In this document: one piece after another, positions 9,140 to 18,531 of the stretch
Layout: each line of letters begins with the position of its first letter
Numbering within the stretch: position 1 is the first letter of the stretch
DNA from: Paenibacillus sp. FSL H8-0079
GTDB lineage: Bacteria; Bacillota; Bacilli; Paenibacillales; Paenibacillaceae
Assembly: GCF_037991315.1 (NCBI RefSeq)
Contig: NZ_CP150300.1
Coordinates: 1,116,001 to 1,180,000 of the forward strand
DNA length: 64,000 nt
Direction of reading: 5' to 3'
Program-made: the position numbers and the translations under genes
Notes under the pieces: generated by a model
The model's input: only the letters and a program-made list of their open reading frames with translations
Told to the model about the DNA's origin: nothing
Databases searched by the model: none

Positions 9140-10491
9140 AACCTAGTGTATGGCATGCGATTGATGAACTGCAATGCGGGACGGAAGACCCGGTATGTGC
9201 TTACGTCTATGATCTGGCTGGCATTCAGGAACAGGTACGTCAGATGTTAGACAGCATGCCTGGGAACACACAGTTGTTCTACGCCATTAAGGCGAATCCA
9301 GATCCGCGGATCATTGAGGCGTTGCTTCCATTGGTGAAGGGCTTTGAAGTGGCTTCAATTGGAGAGTTGCTCAAGGTTAGAGCTGTAAGCCAAGCAGTTC
9401 CGATTCTGTTCGGTGGTCCGGGTAAAAAGGAGAGCGAGCTGAGGCTAGCCATCGAGAATGGCGTGAGTTACATCCATGTGGAAAGTTTGCTGGAGCTGCG
9501 GCGCATCATCGCGATTGCGAAAGAGCGAGAGAAGGAGCATGTTCAGGTGGAGGGGAGCAAGCAAAAGCAAGAATGGAACCGGAAATCGGAGCAGGGATAT
9601 ATGCAAGCGTACGGCGAGGAACGGATGCAAGCGCAGGAGGTTCGCATTCTGCTCCGAATAAACCTGCGAAGCAGTACGCTACCTCGGACGAAGATTGTTA
9701 TGGGCGGTGGGCCGAGTCCTTTTGGAATCGATGAAGAGGCGGTGGAAGAAGCCATCGAACTTATTTGTGTGGAAGGCGCGGGTTTAGTTCGGTTAAGCGG
9801 GTTCCACTTTCACTCCTTGTCCAACAATATGGACGCCAGGCTGCATGCCGAGATGATCGAACTGTATTTGCAAAAGGTGGAGCAGTGGCAGCAGCAGTAT
9901 GATCTTCCTGTGGAAGTGGTGAATGCAGGAGGTGGGTTCGGTGTCACGTATGATGGTAGTCCCGGATTCGACTGGCCCTTGTTCACTTCTCTGCTGGAGC
10001 AAAGTGAAGCCAGAGAGCGCCTTGCTTCACGCGGAGGCCAGCTGTATTTTGAATCGGGTCGACTGCTGGTGGCAGACCACGGGTATTACGCCGCAGAGGT
10101 TACGGATATCAAAACCTCTCATGATCAGTATTTTGCTGTGTTAAGGGGAGGTACGCACCACAATCGTTTGCCTGCTTCATGGGGACATAACCACCCGTTT
10201 CAAATTATGGAGACGGACCGATGGAAGCATTCATTTGACCGACCAGAGGTAGGAAATGGTCGAGTCCATATCGTAGGTGAGCTGTGTACACCGAAGGATC
10301 GCATGCATTCCGATGCGGAGATAGCGCTGCTACGGGTAGGAGACATTGTTGTATTTGAAAAGTCTGGAGCTTATTGCTGGACCATTTCGCATCATGATTT
10401 TCTGGGGCATCCGCACCCGGCATTCCATTATCTAACGGAGGACAATAATCATGTCAACACTGATGAAGCGTTCCAGTCTGCAAGCCGCTGA
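9136..10491 (+). CDS. PLP-dependent fold-III decarboxylase (SbnH/AcsE-like)
   Basis: 451 aa. The PLP lysine is K52 in LFYAIKANPDP. Other family marks are GGGPSPFGID, FHFHSLSNNMDA, FESGRLLVADHGYYAAEV and GELCTPKDRMHSD, as in diaminopimelate/ornithine-type decarboxylases. SbnH removes CO2 from the growing staphyloferrin B intermediate, and AcsE makes ethanolamine from serine; the substrate here cannot be read from sequence. A charged Lys/Glu/Gln-rich insertion sits at about residues 136-168, making the protein longer than the roughly 400-aa SbnH. ATGA overlap with the aldolase; the 3' end runs 41 bp into the next gene. Confidence 0.87.
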   Translation: MKPSVWHAIDELQCGTEDPVCAYVYDLAGIQEQVRQMLDSMPGNTQLFYAIKANPDPRIIEALLPLVKGFEVASIGELLKVRAVSQAVPILFGGPGKKESELRLAIENGVSYIHVESLLELRRIIAIAKEREKEHVQVEGSKQKQEWNRKSEQGYMQAYGEERMQAQEVRILLRINLRSSTLPRTKIVMGGGPSPFGIDEEAVEEAIELICVEGAGLVRLSGFHFHSLSNNMDARLHAEMIELYLQKVEQWQQQYDLPVEVVNAGGGFGVTYDGSPGFDWPLFTSLLEQSEARERLASRGGQLYFESGRLLVADHGYYAAEVTDIKTSHDQYFAVLRGGTHHNRLPASWGHNHPFQIMETDRWKHSFDRPEVGNGRVHIVGELCTPKDRMHSDAEIALLRVGDIVVFEKSGAYCWTISHHDFLGHPHPAFHYLTEDNNHVNTDEAFQSASR

Positions 10492-12298
10492 ACGCGGGAT
10501 TATGGCTGATCTGATGAATTCATTCTTGTCGGAGCAATTGCTTCCACTGGAAGGGTATTCGTTCATTGATTTTGCCGCGGCCCCTGCACCGTTCCGTCGA
10601 TTGTACAAGGGATATGACAGCGAAGAGCATAATCAGAATGTAGCTTCTCGCTATAGATTACACACTCAAGGTGTACTGTGTCTGGTTGAAGCAGGGGTGA
10701 GACAGGGGACTCAATGGGTTCAGGGTTCACCGATCTATGAGGAGAAAGCAGATGGAATCTGGGTTCTCCTTGATTCTCCGGTAGAGGTTGGACGTGCGGT
10801 GTTACAGAAGGTTTTGTCGGATGAGGCTTATACGCAGCCCGGAGTGGCAGAGTTTCTTGCTAGTCTCGACATTGCTGTGGAGCAGTATGCTCTGGGCTGG
10901 GAACAAGTCCAGTATCTGTCCGCCAATGTCCCGGCGTCTGCTTATGAGTGGTTTATCAAGGGTGAGCGCGTTGCGGCATTGCGGGATCGTCCATTTCACC
11001 CATCGTCCAAAGCCAAGGTGGGATTCAACGCAGAAGATGTAACACGCTATGCAGCGGAATTCGGGAAGGCGATTTCGCTGCGCTGGGTGGCTATACGGCT
11101 GGATGCCGTGCAGCAAGGGTGTGAAGATGGGCTGTCCATTTTGGACGTGTTAGACGATGTTCAGCGCGGAGTGGTGGAAGCCGAGTTTGCCCAAAAAGGG
11201 ATCACGTTGGATGAATATCTGCCGATGCCTGTACATCCGTGGCAATTGCAGCATATGATTCTGCCCCGTTTCACTGGGGAGATCGAAGAAGGCAGCATTG
11301 TCGTATTGGACCTAGAAGTGGGCGACGTACAGGCAACATCCTCTCTACGCTCGATGGCTCCGTCAACCGAATCTAATCTGATGCTCAAGCTACCGGTTAG
11401 TGTGCTGTCACTGGGGGCTGCTCGCTATCTTCCCGTAGTCAAGCTGCTGAATGGTCTTGCTGGGGAACGGATGCTCCGACAGGCCGTTGCGTGTGACGAG
11501 ACGTTGAAGGACAAGGTGTTCATGTGCGAAGAGCAGAACTGGTGGGGCTTTATGCCAGAATCCATGGGACTGTTCGATGATCATCCACGCCATCTGGCTG
11601 CACAGATTCGTGTGTATCCCGCTGAATTGCTTAATGAAGCCTACAAAGTCATTCCAATGGCTGCACTGGGTGTGAATCTGGAAGGTAACCATCTATTAAA
11701 GGACATTCTGGGTGATGATCTGAGCAGCACGAATGTTCTCGACTTTTATGCCAGTATAGCTACGACGTTTTATGATATCGTGATGCGTCTGTTCAAGGTG
11801 GGTGTTGTACCTGAGATTCATGGTCAGAACTGTTGTCTGGTGTTACGAGATAATCAGGTAAAAGGTCTCTTGTTCCGCGATCATGATTCCGTGCGTCTGC
11901 ATCAGCCTTATCTGGACAAGCATGGGATCGCAGACCCTGCTTATCATATTCGCCCAGGCTACTCGAACAGCTTGTATAACGAGACGATTCAGAAGCTGAT
12001 TTTCTATGTGCAATCTTTGGGGACGCAGGTGAATCTGGCTGCGATCATGGAGGCACTCAGCGAGGTGTATCACATCCCGGAAACGAAGTTATGGGAGATC
12101 ACGGAGCAGGCTTGGAAGGAAGCGCTGCAACATGTGCAGCTTCCCCAATCCGACCGGGCCGCGCTCGCTCATGCGATATTTGAGAGCGAGGAATGGCCCG
12201 TGAAGTTAGTTGTCCGTCCGCTGCTTGAAGCGGATGGGGTGCCTGGCGCGATGCCATCGGGCAAAGGCGTAGGGTGGAACCCTTTTTACAAGGGATAG
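10451..12298 (+). CDS. IucA/IucC family siderophore synthetase (AcsD/SbnC-like)
   Basis: 615 aa. Motifs: RDRPFHPSSKAKVGF (about 178), LPMPVHPWQLQH (about 256), ATSSLRSMAPSTESNLMLKL (about 298), EIHGQNCCLVLRD (about 457) and LLFRDHDSVRL (about 475). The C-terminal LLEADGVPGAM...GWNPFY is typical of AcsD-like type A enzymes that attack a prochiral carboxyl of citrate. GGAGG at 10437-10441 precedes ATG 10451. Last gene of the operon, with a strong hairpin terminator 65 bp downstream. In sbn operons the equivalent SbnC is near the front, so the position differs. Confidence 0.9.
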   Translation: MSTLMKRSSLQAAERGIMADLMNSFLSEQLLPLEGYSFIDFAAAPAPFRRLYKGYDSEEHNQNVASRYRLHTQGVLCLVEAGVRQGTQWVQGSPIYEEKADGIWVLLDSPVEVGRAVLQKVLSDEAYTQPGVAEFLASLDIAVEQYALGWEQVQYLSANVPASAYEWFIKGERVAALRDRPFHPSSKAKVGFNAEDVTRYAAEFGKAISLRWVAIRLDAVQQGCEDGLSILDVLDDVQRGVVEAEFAQKGITLDEYLPMPVHPWQLQHMILPRFTGEIEEGSIVVLDLEVGDVQATSSLRSMAPSTESNLMLKLPVSVLSLGAARYLPVVKLLNGLAGERMLRQAVACDETLKDKVFMCEEQNWWGFMPESMGLFDDHPRHLAAQIRVYPAELLNEAYKVIPMAALGVNLEGNHLLKDILGDDLSSTNVLDFYASIATTFYDIVMRLFKVGVVPEIHGQNCCLVLRDNQVKGLLFRDHDSVRLHQPYLDKHGIADPAYHIRPGYSNSLYNETIQKLIFYVQSLGTQVNLAAIMEALSEVYHIPETKLWEITEQAWKEALQHVQLPQSDRAALAHAIFESEEWPVKLVVRPLLEADGVPGAMPSGKGVGWNPFYKG

Positions 12299-12362
12299 AG
12301 GTTGAGTAGTGTTGGTGTAGGAGTGTATAGAGAAGAAGTGGCGTGCTAAAGGATGGATCTAG

Positions 12363-12392
12363 AAGGTGACCCGTTTGATGGGTTGCCTTTTT
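12363..12392 (+). terminator. intrinsic terminator of the siderophore operon
   Basis: AAGGTGACCC (12363-12372) pairs over ten positions (two G-U) with GGGTTGCCTT (12380-12389) around loop GTTTGAT, followed by a short T-run. It ends the operon. Confidence 0.85.
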
Positions 12393-12490
12393 GGCTTGTT
12401 ATCATTGAGAGTTGAAATGCTTGGAGGGATAAAACGTTCATCATTCTGGCTAAAAAATCTTGTGAAATGGAGGTACAGGAAAGAGACTGA

Positions 12491-12499
12491 TGGTATAAT
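12491..12499 (+). promoter_or_regulatory. extended -10 promoter candidate for the glycoside hydrolase gene
   Basis: TGGTATAAT is a full TGnTATAAT extended -10 about 112 bp before the start codon. No convincing -35 is seen, as is common for extended -10 promoters. The rest of the 218-bp stretch from 12393 to 12610 shows no other recognisable element. Confidence 0.45.
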
Positions 12500-12610
12500 C
12501 GGGTTATGTGTTATAGTCATACTTGTGTATTATCGAAAAGGTTTTCGGAAAAAGCGACAGCTACGTTGTAACCGTAATCATAATTTACTTGAAGAAAGTG
12601 AGAATCTACC

Positions 12611-15600
12611 ATGAATCAGAAGAGGTTTTTTAATGACGGATGGCAATTTGCGAAAAGCAAGCTGGATGTTACGGAACCTGCGGGTCTGGTGTATGAACCT
12701 GTAGAGCTTCCCCATGATTGGCTGATATATAATACGCTCGAACTGTATGAAGACAGCATCGGATGGTACCGCAAGACGTTCCATTATACGAAGGATGAGC
12801 GGCAGCTTTTGCTTTGTTTTGATGGCGTATACATGGATTCTTCGGTGTATGTGAATGGGCAGTTGGTTGGAGAGTGGAAGTATGGCTATTCTGCTTTTGA
12901 ACATGAGATCACGAAAGCACTGGTGGAAGGCGATAATGAGATTATGGTCAAAGTGGTACATCAGAGCCCGAACAGCAGATGGTATTCCGGGGCCGGAATC
13001 TATCGCCATGTGTGGCTGAAGACGAGAGATCGTAACCATATCGTCACGGATGGAACGTATGTATCCATCAAGCAGCAGGCGGATGGCTGGCAGGTGGAAT
13101 TGGATACGGAGCTGAACCTGGAACAGAATCAGCAAGCAGAACTGGTGCATACGATCTTGTATGAAGGTCAAGTGGTGGCATCCAGTCAAGCGAATGTTAC
13201 GACTTTGGCGAGTGAGAATGCGGTTATATCTGCAGATAGCCAACAGATCATTGTGGAGAATCCAAACTTGTGGAGCCCAGATGCACCGCATCTGTATGAA
13301 CTGGTGACGGAGCTGCGGTTGACCTCGGATGATCAGGAACAACGGACAGTTGAATCGGTATCACAGCGCATTGGATTCCGGGATATCAAGCTGGATGCCA
13401 ATGAAGGGTTCCACCTGAACGGGGTCAAGATGAAGCTGAACGGTGTATGTGAACACCATGATCTCGGGGCGCTGGGAGCTGCTTTTAACCTAACGGCACT
13501 GCGCAGAAGATTCGTTTTGCTCAAAGAGATGGGCGTTAACGCCATCCGCACCGCGCATAATATGCCTGCCAAAGAGTTCATGGAACTCGCCGATGAGATG
13601 GGTATGCTGGTTGTGTCGGAAGCCTTTGATATGTGGGAACGTGCTAAAACCCCATACGACTATGCGAGATTTTTCCCAGAGTGGGTGCATACCGATGTGA
13701 AGAGTTGGGTGAAGCGCGACCGTAACCATGCCAGCTTGATCATGTGGAGTATTGGGAACGAAATTTACGATACCCACGCCGATGAACGTGGACAGGAAGT
13801 AACCCGAATGCTGATGGATTATGTGCTGGAATTTGATCCAAAAGGCAATGCAGGCGTAACGATTGGTTCGAACTACATGCCTTGGGAAAATGCACAAAAA
13901 TGTGCGGACATCGTGAAGCTGGCAGGCTACAACTACGCGGAAAAATATTACGACAAACATCATGAAGAGCATCCGGACTGGATCATCTATGGTAGTGAGA
14001 CTTCTTCCGTAGTACAGAGTCGTGGCATCTATCACTTCCCGTTCGAACAGCCGATTCTGGCAGATGATGACGAGCAGTGCTCGGCTTTGGGTAACAGTAC
14101 GACGAGCTGGGGCGCGAAGTCGGCGGAATATTGCATTTTGGCAGAACGGGATACACCGTATTCGCTGGGTCAGTTCCTGTGGACCGGATTCGATTATATC
14201 GGAGAGCCGACACCGTATCATACGAAGAATTCGTATTTTGGACAGCTGGATACAGCAACGTTCCCGAAAGACTCCTATTACATCTACCAAGCGGCTTGGA
14301 CGGATTATAAGAAAAGTCCGATGGTTCACCTGTTCCCTTACTGGGATTTCAGCCCGGGTCAGATTATTGATGTACGCGTGTGCAGCAACGCGCCGAAGAT
14401 TGAGCTGCAACTCAACGGTAAAACCATTGGCACGTACGATATCGATCATGCGAATGGAACACAGCTGTCTGGCTGGTGGAAAGTGCCGTATGAAGAGGGC
14501 GAGCTGAAAGCGATCGCTTACGACGAGAACGGTAAGATCATTGCAACCGATGTGCAAAGATCCTATACGGATGCGAAGAGAATCCGTCTGCAAGCGGATC
14601 GGGAGCAACTACAAGCGAATGGCACAGACCTCATTTTTGTAGAAATTGATGTAGAAGATGAGGCAGGTAATCCGGTTCACAATGCGAACAACCGCGTGCA
14701 AGTTCAGGTGAGTGGTGCAGGTCGATTGCTGGGTCTGGATAATGGGGACAGCACCGACTATGATCCATACAAAGGATTGAGCAGAAGACTGTTCAGCGGC
14801 AAACTGATGGCGATCATCGGAGCGACAAATGAAGCTGGAACGGTACGGATTGAAGTTTCTTCCGAAGGGTTGGAAGGGGCTACGGCTGAGTTTGAATCGC
14901 AGGTTGTGGATGGGGAACTTGATAGTGAGAAGCAAGTTCAACCTGTCTTCGTGAACAATGAAGAACGTCCAGTGCTTACGGGAAATGCTCAGGAGATTCC
15001 TTTGCGGAAAATCGAGATCATCAGTACTGCAGGACAGTTGCTCGATCCGTCCAACCCGGAGCTGGTCGTAACCGCCAAACTGTATCCTGAGAACACCTCC
15101 TACCGGGATATCGAGTGGGCTGTTGTGAATGATGCGGGGATCGAGTCCAACATTGCCAAAGTGGAAGCTGTTCAAGCAGAAACGGGCGACAACGGTGAGC
15201 ATCAACATGCGGTGAAGGTATCAGCTATAGGTGACGGGGAGTTCCGACTTCGCGCAACCAGTACCAACGGTACGGATAAAACGAAACTCATCTCCCAGCT
15301 GGAGTTCAAGGCGGACGGTCTGGGTACAGCATACAAAGATCCATACGGCTTCATCACGGGCGGACTGTACGATTACACCAAAGGTGAGGTAGGTAACGGT
15401 AATGAGCGCGGGGTAGCGACAAGTCGTGACGGAGAGACGCATGTAGGCTTCCGTAATATTGACTTCGGACCATACGGCTCCGATACGATTACCATTCCGA
15501 TCTTTACGTTGTCTACTGAGGAGTACTTCATTCAGATCTGGGAAGGTATGCCGGATGAAGAGGGAAGCACGATGATCGCAGATGTGGTGTATGACAAAGA

Positions 15601-16093
15601 GTCCATTTGGAATGTGTACCAGGAAGAGACGTACCAATTGTCCAAACGCCTTAGCGGGATCACGTCGATCTGTTTTGTGTTGAAGCAGAAGATTCATATT
15701 AAAGGGTTCTCCTTCGAACGTCAGAGTCGGGCCTTTGAACAGAATGCGGCTGCATCCTGTGATCATCTCTACGGAGATACGTTTAAAATTGAAGCTGATC
15801 GAGTAGAAGGTATCGGGAACAATGTGTCGCTGGAGTTTGAAAACATGGACTTTACGGCAGAAGGTACATCGAAGCTCGTGATTTATGGCCATTCACCGAT
15901 TGATAAGAATACCATTCATATTCGTTTTGCAGGTGCGGACGGACAGAGCAACCAGTTGGTTGAGTTCACACAGTCGGGTGGATATGAGGAGCGGGTGTTT
16001 GAGCTTGAGCAGGTGACAGGTGAGCAAAAAGTAAGCTTTATCTTCCTGCCAGGCAGTCAGTTTGACTTCGGCTGGTTCCGATTCGAGAAATAA
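12611..16093 (+). CDS. glycoside hydrolase family 2 protein (beta-galactosidase-like), 1160 aa
   Basis: N-terminal jelly-roll (about 1-140; GWYRKTFHY, SRWYSGAGIYRHVWL), an Ig-like domain (to about 260) and a TIM barrel with NGVCEHHDLGALG (277-289). The acid/base is probably E384 in SIGNEIYD and the nucleophile E463 in YGSETSS. C-terminal Ig/DUF4982-like and beta-rich modules fill the rest. There is no signal peptide, so it is probably cytoplasmic and acts on imported oligosaccharides. The family and catalytic residues are clear; the exact sugar is not. The gene is monocistronic between an extended -10 promoter and a shared terminator. Confidence 0.88.
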   Translation: MNQKRFFNDGWQFAKSKLDVTEPAGLVYEPVELPHDWLIYNTLELYEDSIGWYRKTFHYTKDERQLLLCFDGVYMDSSVYVNGQLVGEWKYGYSAFEHEITKALVEGDNEIMVKVVHQSPNSRWYSGAGIYRHVWLKTRDRNHIVTDGTYVSIKQQADGWQVELDTELNLEQNQQAELVHTILYEGQVVASSQANVTTLASENAVISADSQQIIVENPNLWSPDAPHLYELVTELRLTSDDQEQRTVESVSQRIGFRDIKLDANEGFHLNGVKMKLNGVCEHHDLGALGAAFNLTALRRRFVLLKEMGVNAIRTAHNMPAKEFMELADEMGMLVVSEAFDMWERAKTPYDYARFFPEWVHTDVKSWVKRDRNHASLIMWSIGNEIYDTHADERGQEVTRMLMDYVLEFDPKGNAGVTIGSNYMPWENAQKCADIVKLAGYNYAEKYYDKHHEEHPDWIIYGSETSSVVQSRGIYHFPFEQPILADDDEQCSALGNSTTSWGAKSAEYCILAERDTPYSLGQFLWTGFDYIGEPTPYHTKNSYFGQLDTATFPKDSYYIYQAAWTDYKKSPMVHLFPYWDFSPGQIIDVRVCSNAPKIELQLNGKTIGTYDIDHANGTQLSGWWKVPYEEGELKAIAYDENGKIIATDVQRSYTDAKRIRLQADREQLQANGTDLIFVEIDVEDEAGNPVHNANNRVQVQVSGAGRLLGLDNGDSTDYDPYKGLSRRLFSGKLMAIIGATNEAGTVRIEVSSEGLEGATAEFESQVVDGELDSEKQVQPVFVNNEERPVLTGNAQEIPLRKIEIISTAGQLLDPSNPELVVTAKLYPENTSYRDIEWAVVNDAGIESNIAKVEAVQAETGDNGEHQHAVKVSAIGDGEFRLRATSTNGTDKTKLISQLEFKADGLGTAYKDPYGFITGGLYDYTKGEVGNGNERGVATSRDGETHVGFRNIDFGPYGSDTITIPIFTLSTEEYFIQIWEGMPDEEGSTMIADVVYDKESIWNVYQEETYQLSKRLSGITSICFVLKQKIHIKGFSFERQSRAFEQNAAASCDHLYGDTFKIEADRVEGIGNNVSLEFENMDFTAEGTSKLVIYGHSPIDKNTIHIRFAGADGQSNQLVEFTQSGGYEERVFELEQVTGEQKVSFIFLPGSQFDFGWFRFEK

Positions 16094-16203
16094 TGAAGCT
16101 TCACTAATGGCGAGAGGGATGCAAGGGTCCTTTTCAACCTCAACGTGTTAATGGAGCAGCTACAGATGCGATGTATTAATTAATCATCTGTAGTTTATGA
16201 AGA

Positions 16204-16243
16204 CACAAAAACCTGCGAAGCCGAGGCTTTGCAGGTTTTTGTG
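16204..16243. terminator. bidirectional intrinsic terminator
   Basis: A 19-bp stem, CACAAAAACCTGCGAAGCC with GGCTTTGCAGGTTTTTGTG (one G-U) around a 2-nt loop, lies between convergent genes. The A-tract on one arm and T-tract on the other suit termination from both sides. Confidence 0.88.
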
Positions 16244-16278
16244 CGACCATATAAAGGTGAAAAATTATGGAATTAACT

Positions 16279-16737
<459 letters not shown>

Positions 16738-16804
16738 TTAGAGCTCAGTTAGATCGACATCGTATGAGAAACACAATTAAGCAGGATGAATAAGGGAGGT
16801 ACAT

Positions 16805-17710
16805 ATGAAAATTATTTTTAGTAGTTCGCCTTTGGATGAGAAGAAGGTAGATGAAAGTTATGAACAGGAGTATGTATGTGCCAAGGAACTTGGCTTTGAG
16901 GTGGGACTGGTTCATCTGGAAGAATTAATAGTGAACAAGCGTCCGGAACTCGCTGTGAGACGACTGAAGAAAGCAACAGAACGAGAGGATGTACTGTACC
17001 GGGGCTGGATGCTGACACCAGAAGCGTACGGGCTACTATATAAGGCGCTGGCATCGAAAAATCTATATCTTATTAACACACCAGAGCAATACAAGCATTG
17101 CCATTACCTACCAGAGTCATATGACGTAATTAAAGGATATACACCGCACTCGGTCTGGGTTCCTATGTCAGAGATTCAGGCTTCACCAGATGCCGTTAGG
17201 GAGGCTACGCGAGGATTTGGTAATCAGCCAATTATCGTTAAGGATTATGTGAAATCTCGTAAACATGAGTGGAAGGAAGCCTGTTACATCCCAGATGCTG
17301 CGGATGAGGAACATGTGAAGCGGGTTGTGCATAACTTTGTGACGCTGCAAGGTGAAGAATTGAATGTAGGGCTTGTATTCAGGGAGTATGTTCAGTTGGA
17401 GTTTCTGTCCTACCACGACCAGAGCGGTATGCCGTTATCACGAGAGATGCGGGTGTTTATGTTAGACGGTAAGCCTGCATACATCTCTAACTATTGGGAT
17501 GAAGGACAGGACGAAGCGTTTAGAGATGCACTCACTTCATTTCTGGACATTGCACAAACGATTCAAAGCCGTTTCTACACGATGGATTTTGCCAAGGTGG
17601 AAGGCGGATCTTGGATTGTTCTTGAACTCGGTGACGGCCAGGTGGCGGGGTTACCGGATTATGCGGATCCGTTGACGTTTTATGAGCAATTGAAGAGAGC
17701 ATTAGTGTAA
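16805..17710 (+). CDS. ATP-grasp domain protein (DUF4343-like)
   Basis: 301 aa, ATG with AGGGAGGT upstream. The N-terminal half (KIIFSSSPLDEKKVDESYEQE) is the pre-ATP-grasp Rossmann-like part. The C-terminal half has PIIVKDYVKSRKHEW (about 141, ATP-binding lysines), FREYVQLEF (about 198) and a closing VLELGDGQVAGLP (about 277) with the metal-binding acid. This form occurs as a free-standing protein in many bacteria and its substrate is not known. Single gene with its own terminator. Confidence 0.75.
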   Translation: MKIIFSSSPLDEKKVDESYEQEYVCAKELGFEVGLVHLEELIVNKRPELAVRRLKKATEREDVLYRGWMLTPEAYGLLYKALASKNLYLINTPEQYKHCHYLPESYDVIKGYTPHSVWVPMSEIQASPDAVREATRGFGNQPIIVKDYVKSRKHEWKEACYIPDAADEEHVKRVVHNFVTLQGEELNVGLVFREYVQLEFLSYHDQSGMPLSREMRVFMLDGKPAYISNYWDEGQDEAFRDALTSFLDIAQTIQSRFYTMDFAKVEGGSWIVLELGDGQVAGLPDYADPLTFYEQLKRALV

Positions 17711-17716
17711 ACAACT

Positions 17717-17760
17717 AAGAAGAGTTAACTCATGGAGATCATGAATTAACTCTTCTTTAA
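17717..17760 (+). terminator. intrinsic terminator
   Basis: AAGAAGAGTTAACTCATG (17717-17734) pairs with CATGAATTAACTCTTCTT (17740-17757) with one mismatch. It lies seven bases after the ATP-grasp stop. Confidence 0.75.
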
Positions 17761-17802
17761 GTTAAGTTCAAATGGAATATTCGATACGTGTGGTGTGGAT
17801 TC

Positions 17803-17895
17803 TTAATTATTAGTTACTGAAAAATAAAGTATGAACGGAAGCGCTAAAATAAAAAGACCGATAATGATAGCGAAGATGATACTCTTTTTATTCAT
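17803..17895 (-). CDS. 30-aa single-pass membrane micropeptide, not otherwise recognised
   Basis: On the minus strand an ATG at 17895 follows AAAGGAGC with a 6-nt gap and opens a 30-codon frame. The product starts MNKKSIIFAII, is strongly hydrophobic through residue 26 and ends SVTNN. A good ribosome-binding site, a two-lysine N-terminus and an uninterrupted transmembrane segment make it a credible small membrane protein. It is divergent from the lipoprotein gene beside it. Function unknown. Confidence 0.55.
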   Translation of the reverse strand: MNKKSIIFAIIIGLFILALPFILYFSVTNN

Positions 17896-17983
17896 TGTGT
17901 GCTCCTTTCAGAGATAAAGCATATCTGATAAAATTCAATTCATAATTAATATCCAATTATATCATATTTTGGAGGAGGATCTA

Positions 17984-18364
17984 ATGAAGCGCTTCTGGAT
18001 ATTGTGTGTGTTGATACTCGTATTGTCAGGTTGTGGTCAGAACAATAGAGAGAAAGCCATTGAATATCTAACGCAAAATCAGAGAAACGATGCATCACTC
18101 ATTGTATTTACCGACCGTCTTTCGGAGCGGCCATTTATTGTTGATTTACAGACGCAATTAAATGAAGTGAATAACGAAAATTTGAGATCAGAAGGCCCAA
18201 TTACCAGTGTGAATTTTTATAATGTGCGTGATGAAAATAAGTTTAATTATGAGAAGATTTTCGGTCTGAAATCATATCCGTACATGATCCTGTTCGAGAA
18301 AGGCCACATCACATTGGAAACGCAGGAACCGGAAGAGATCGTTCAGTATTTTAAACAGAAGTAA
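17984..18364 (+). CDS. small lipoprotein with thioredoxin-like features
   Basis: 126 aa. The start is ATG 17984, directly preceded by GGAGGAGGA; an upstream TTG at 17969 lacks support. The signal peptide MKRFWILCVLILVLSGC ends in the lipobox LSGC, so the protein should be anchored outside the membrane. The mature part has a C-terminal FGLKSYPYMILFEKG segment resembling the cis-proline strand of thioredoxin folds, but no CxxC active site is seen, so redox activity is unlikely. It precedes the WXG toxin gene but shares no obvious role. Confidence 0.7.
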   Translation: MKRFWILCVLILVLSGCGQNNREKAIEYLTQNQRNDASLIVFTDRLSERPFIVDLQTQLNEVNNENLRSEGPITSVNFYNVRDENKFNYEKIFGLKSYPYMILFEKGHITLETQEPEEIVQYFKQK

Positions 18365-18531
18365 GACTCTACAAAAAACGTGCACGAATATGCAAAATAT
18401 CTGGCTATTAAATGTTCCATGCCTACTGAATCTTTAACGAGAAAATGAATCCTCCGTTTGATTCCAATCGACTTCTTCACTTGTTAAAATTTAGGTATAA
18501 CTACTATGGTCAGGTTGGCGGTGAAGATAGG

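Noticed and set aside
12578..13342. 254-codon minus-strand open frame
   Set aside because: Antisense to the N-terminal part of the GH2 gene; no recognisable domain, no start signals.
13490..14608. 372-codon open frame on the minus strand
   Set aside because: It lies fully inside the GH2 gene, has no ribosome-binding site and its Arg/His/Ile-rich product looks like a shadow translation. The plus-strand protein is a clear family 2 hydrolase.
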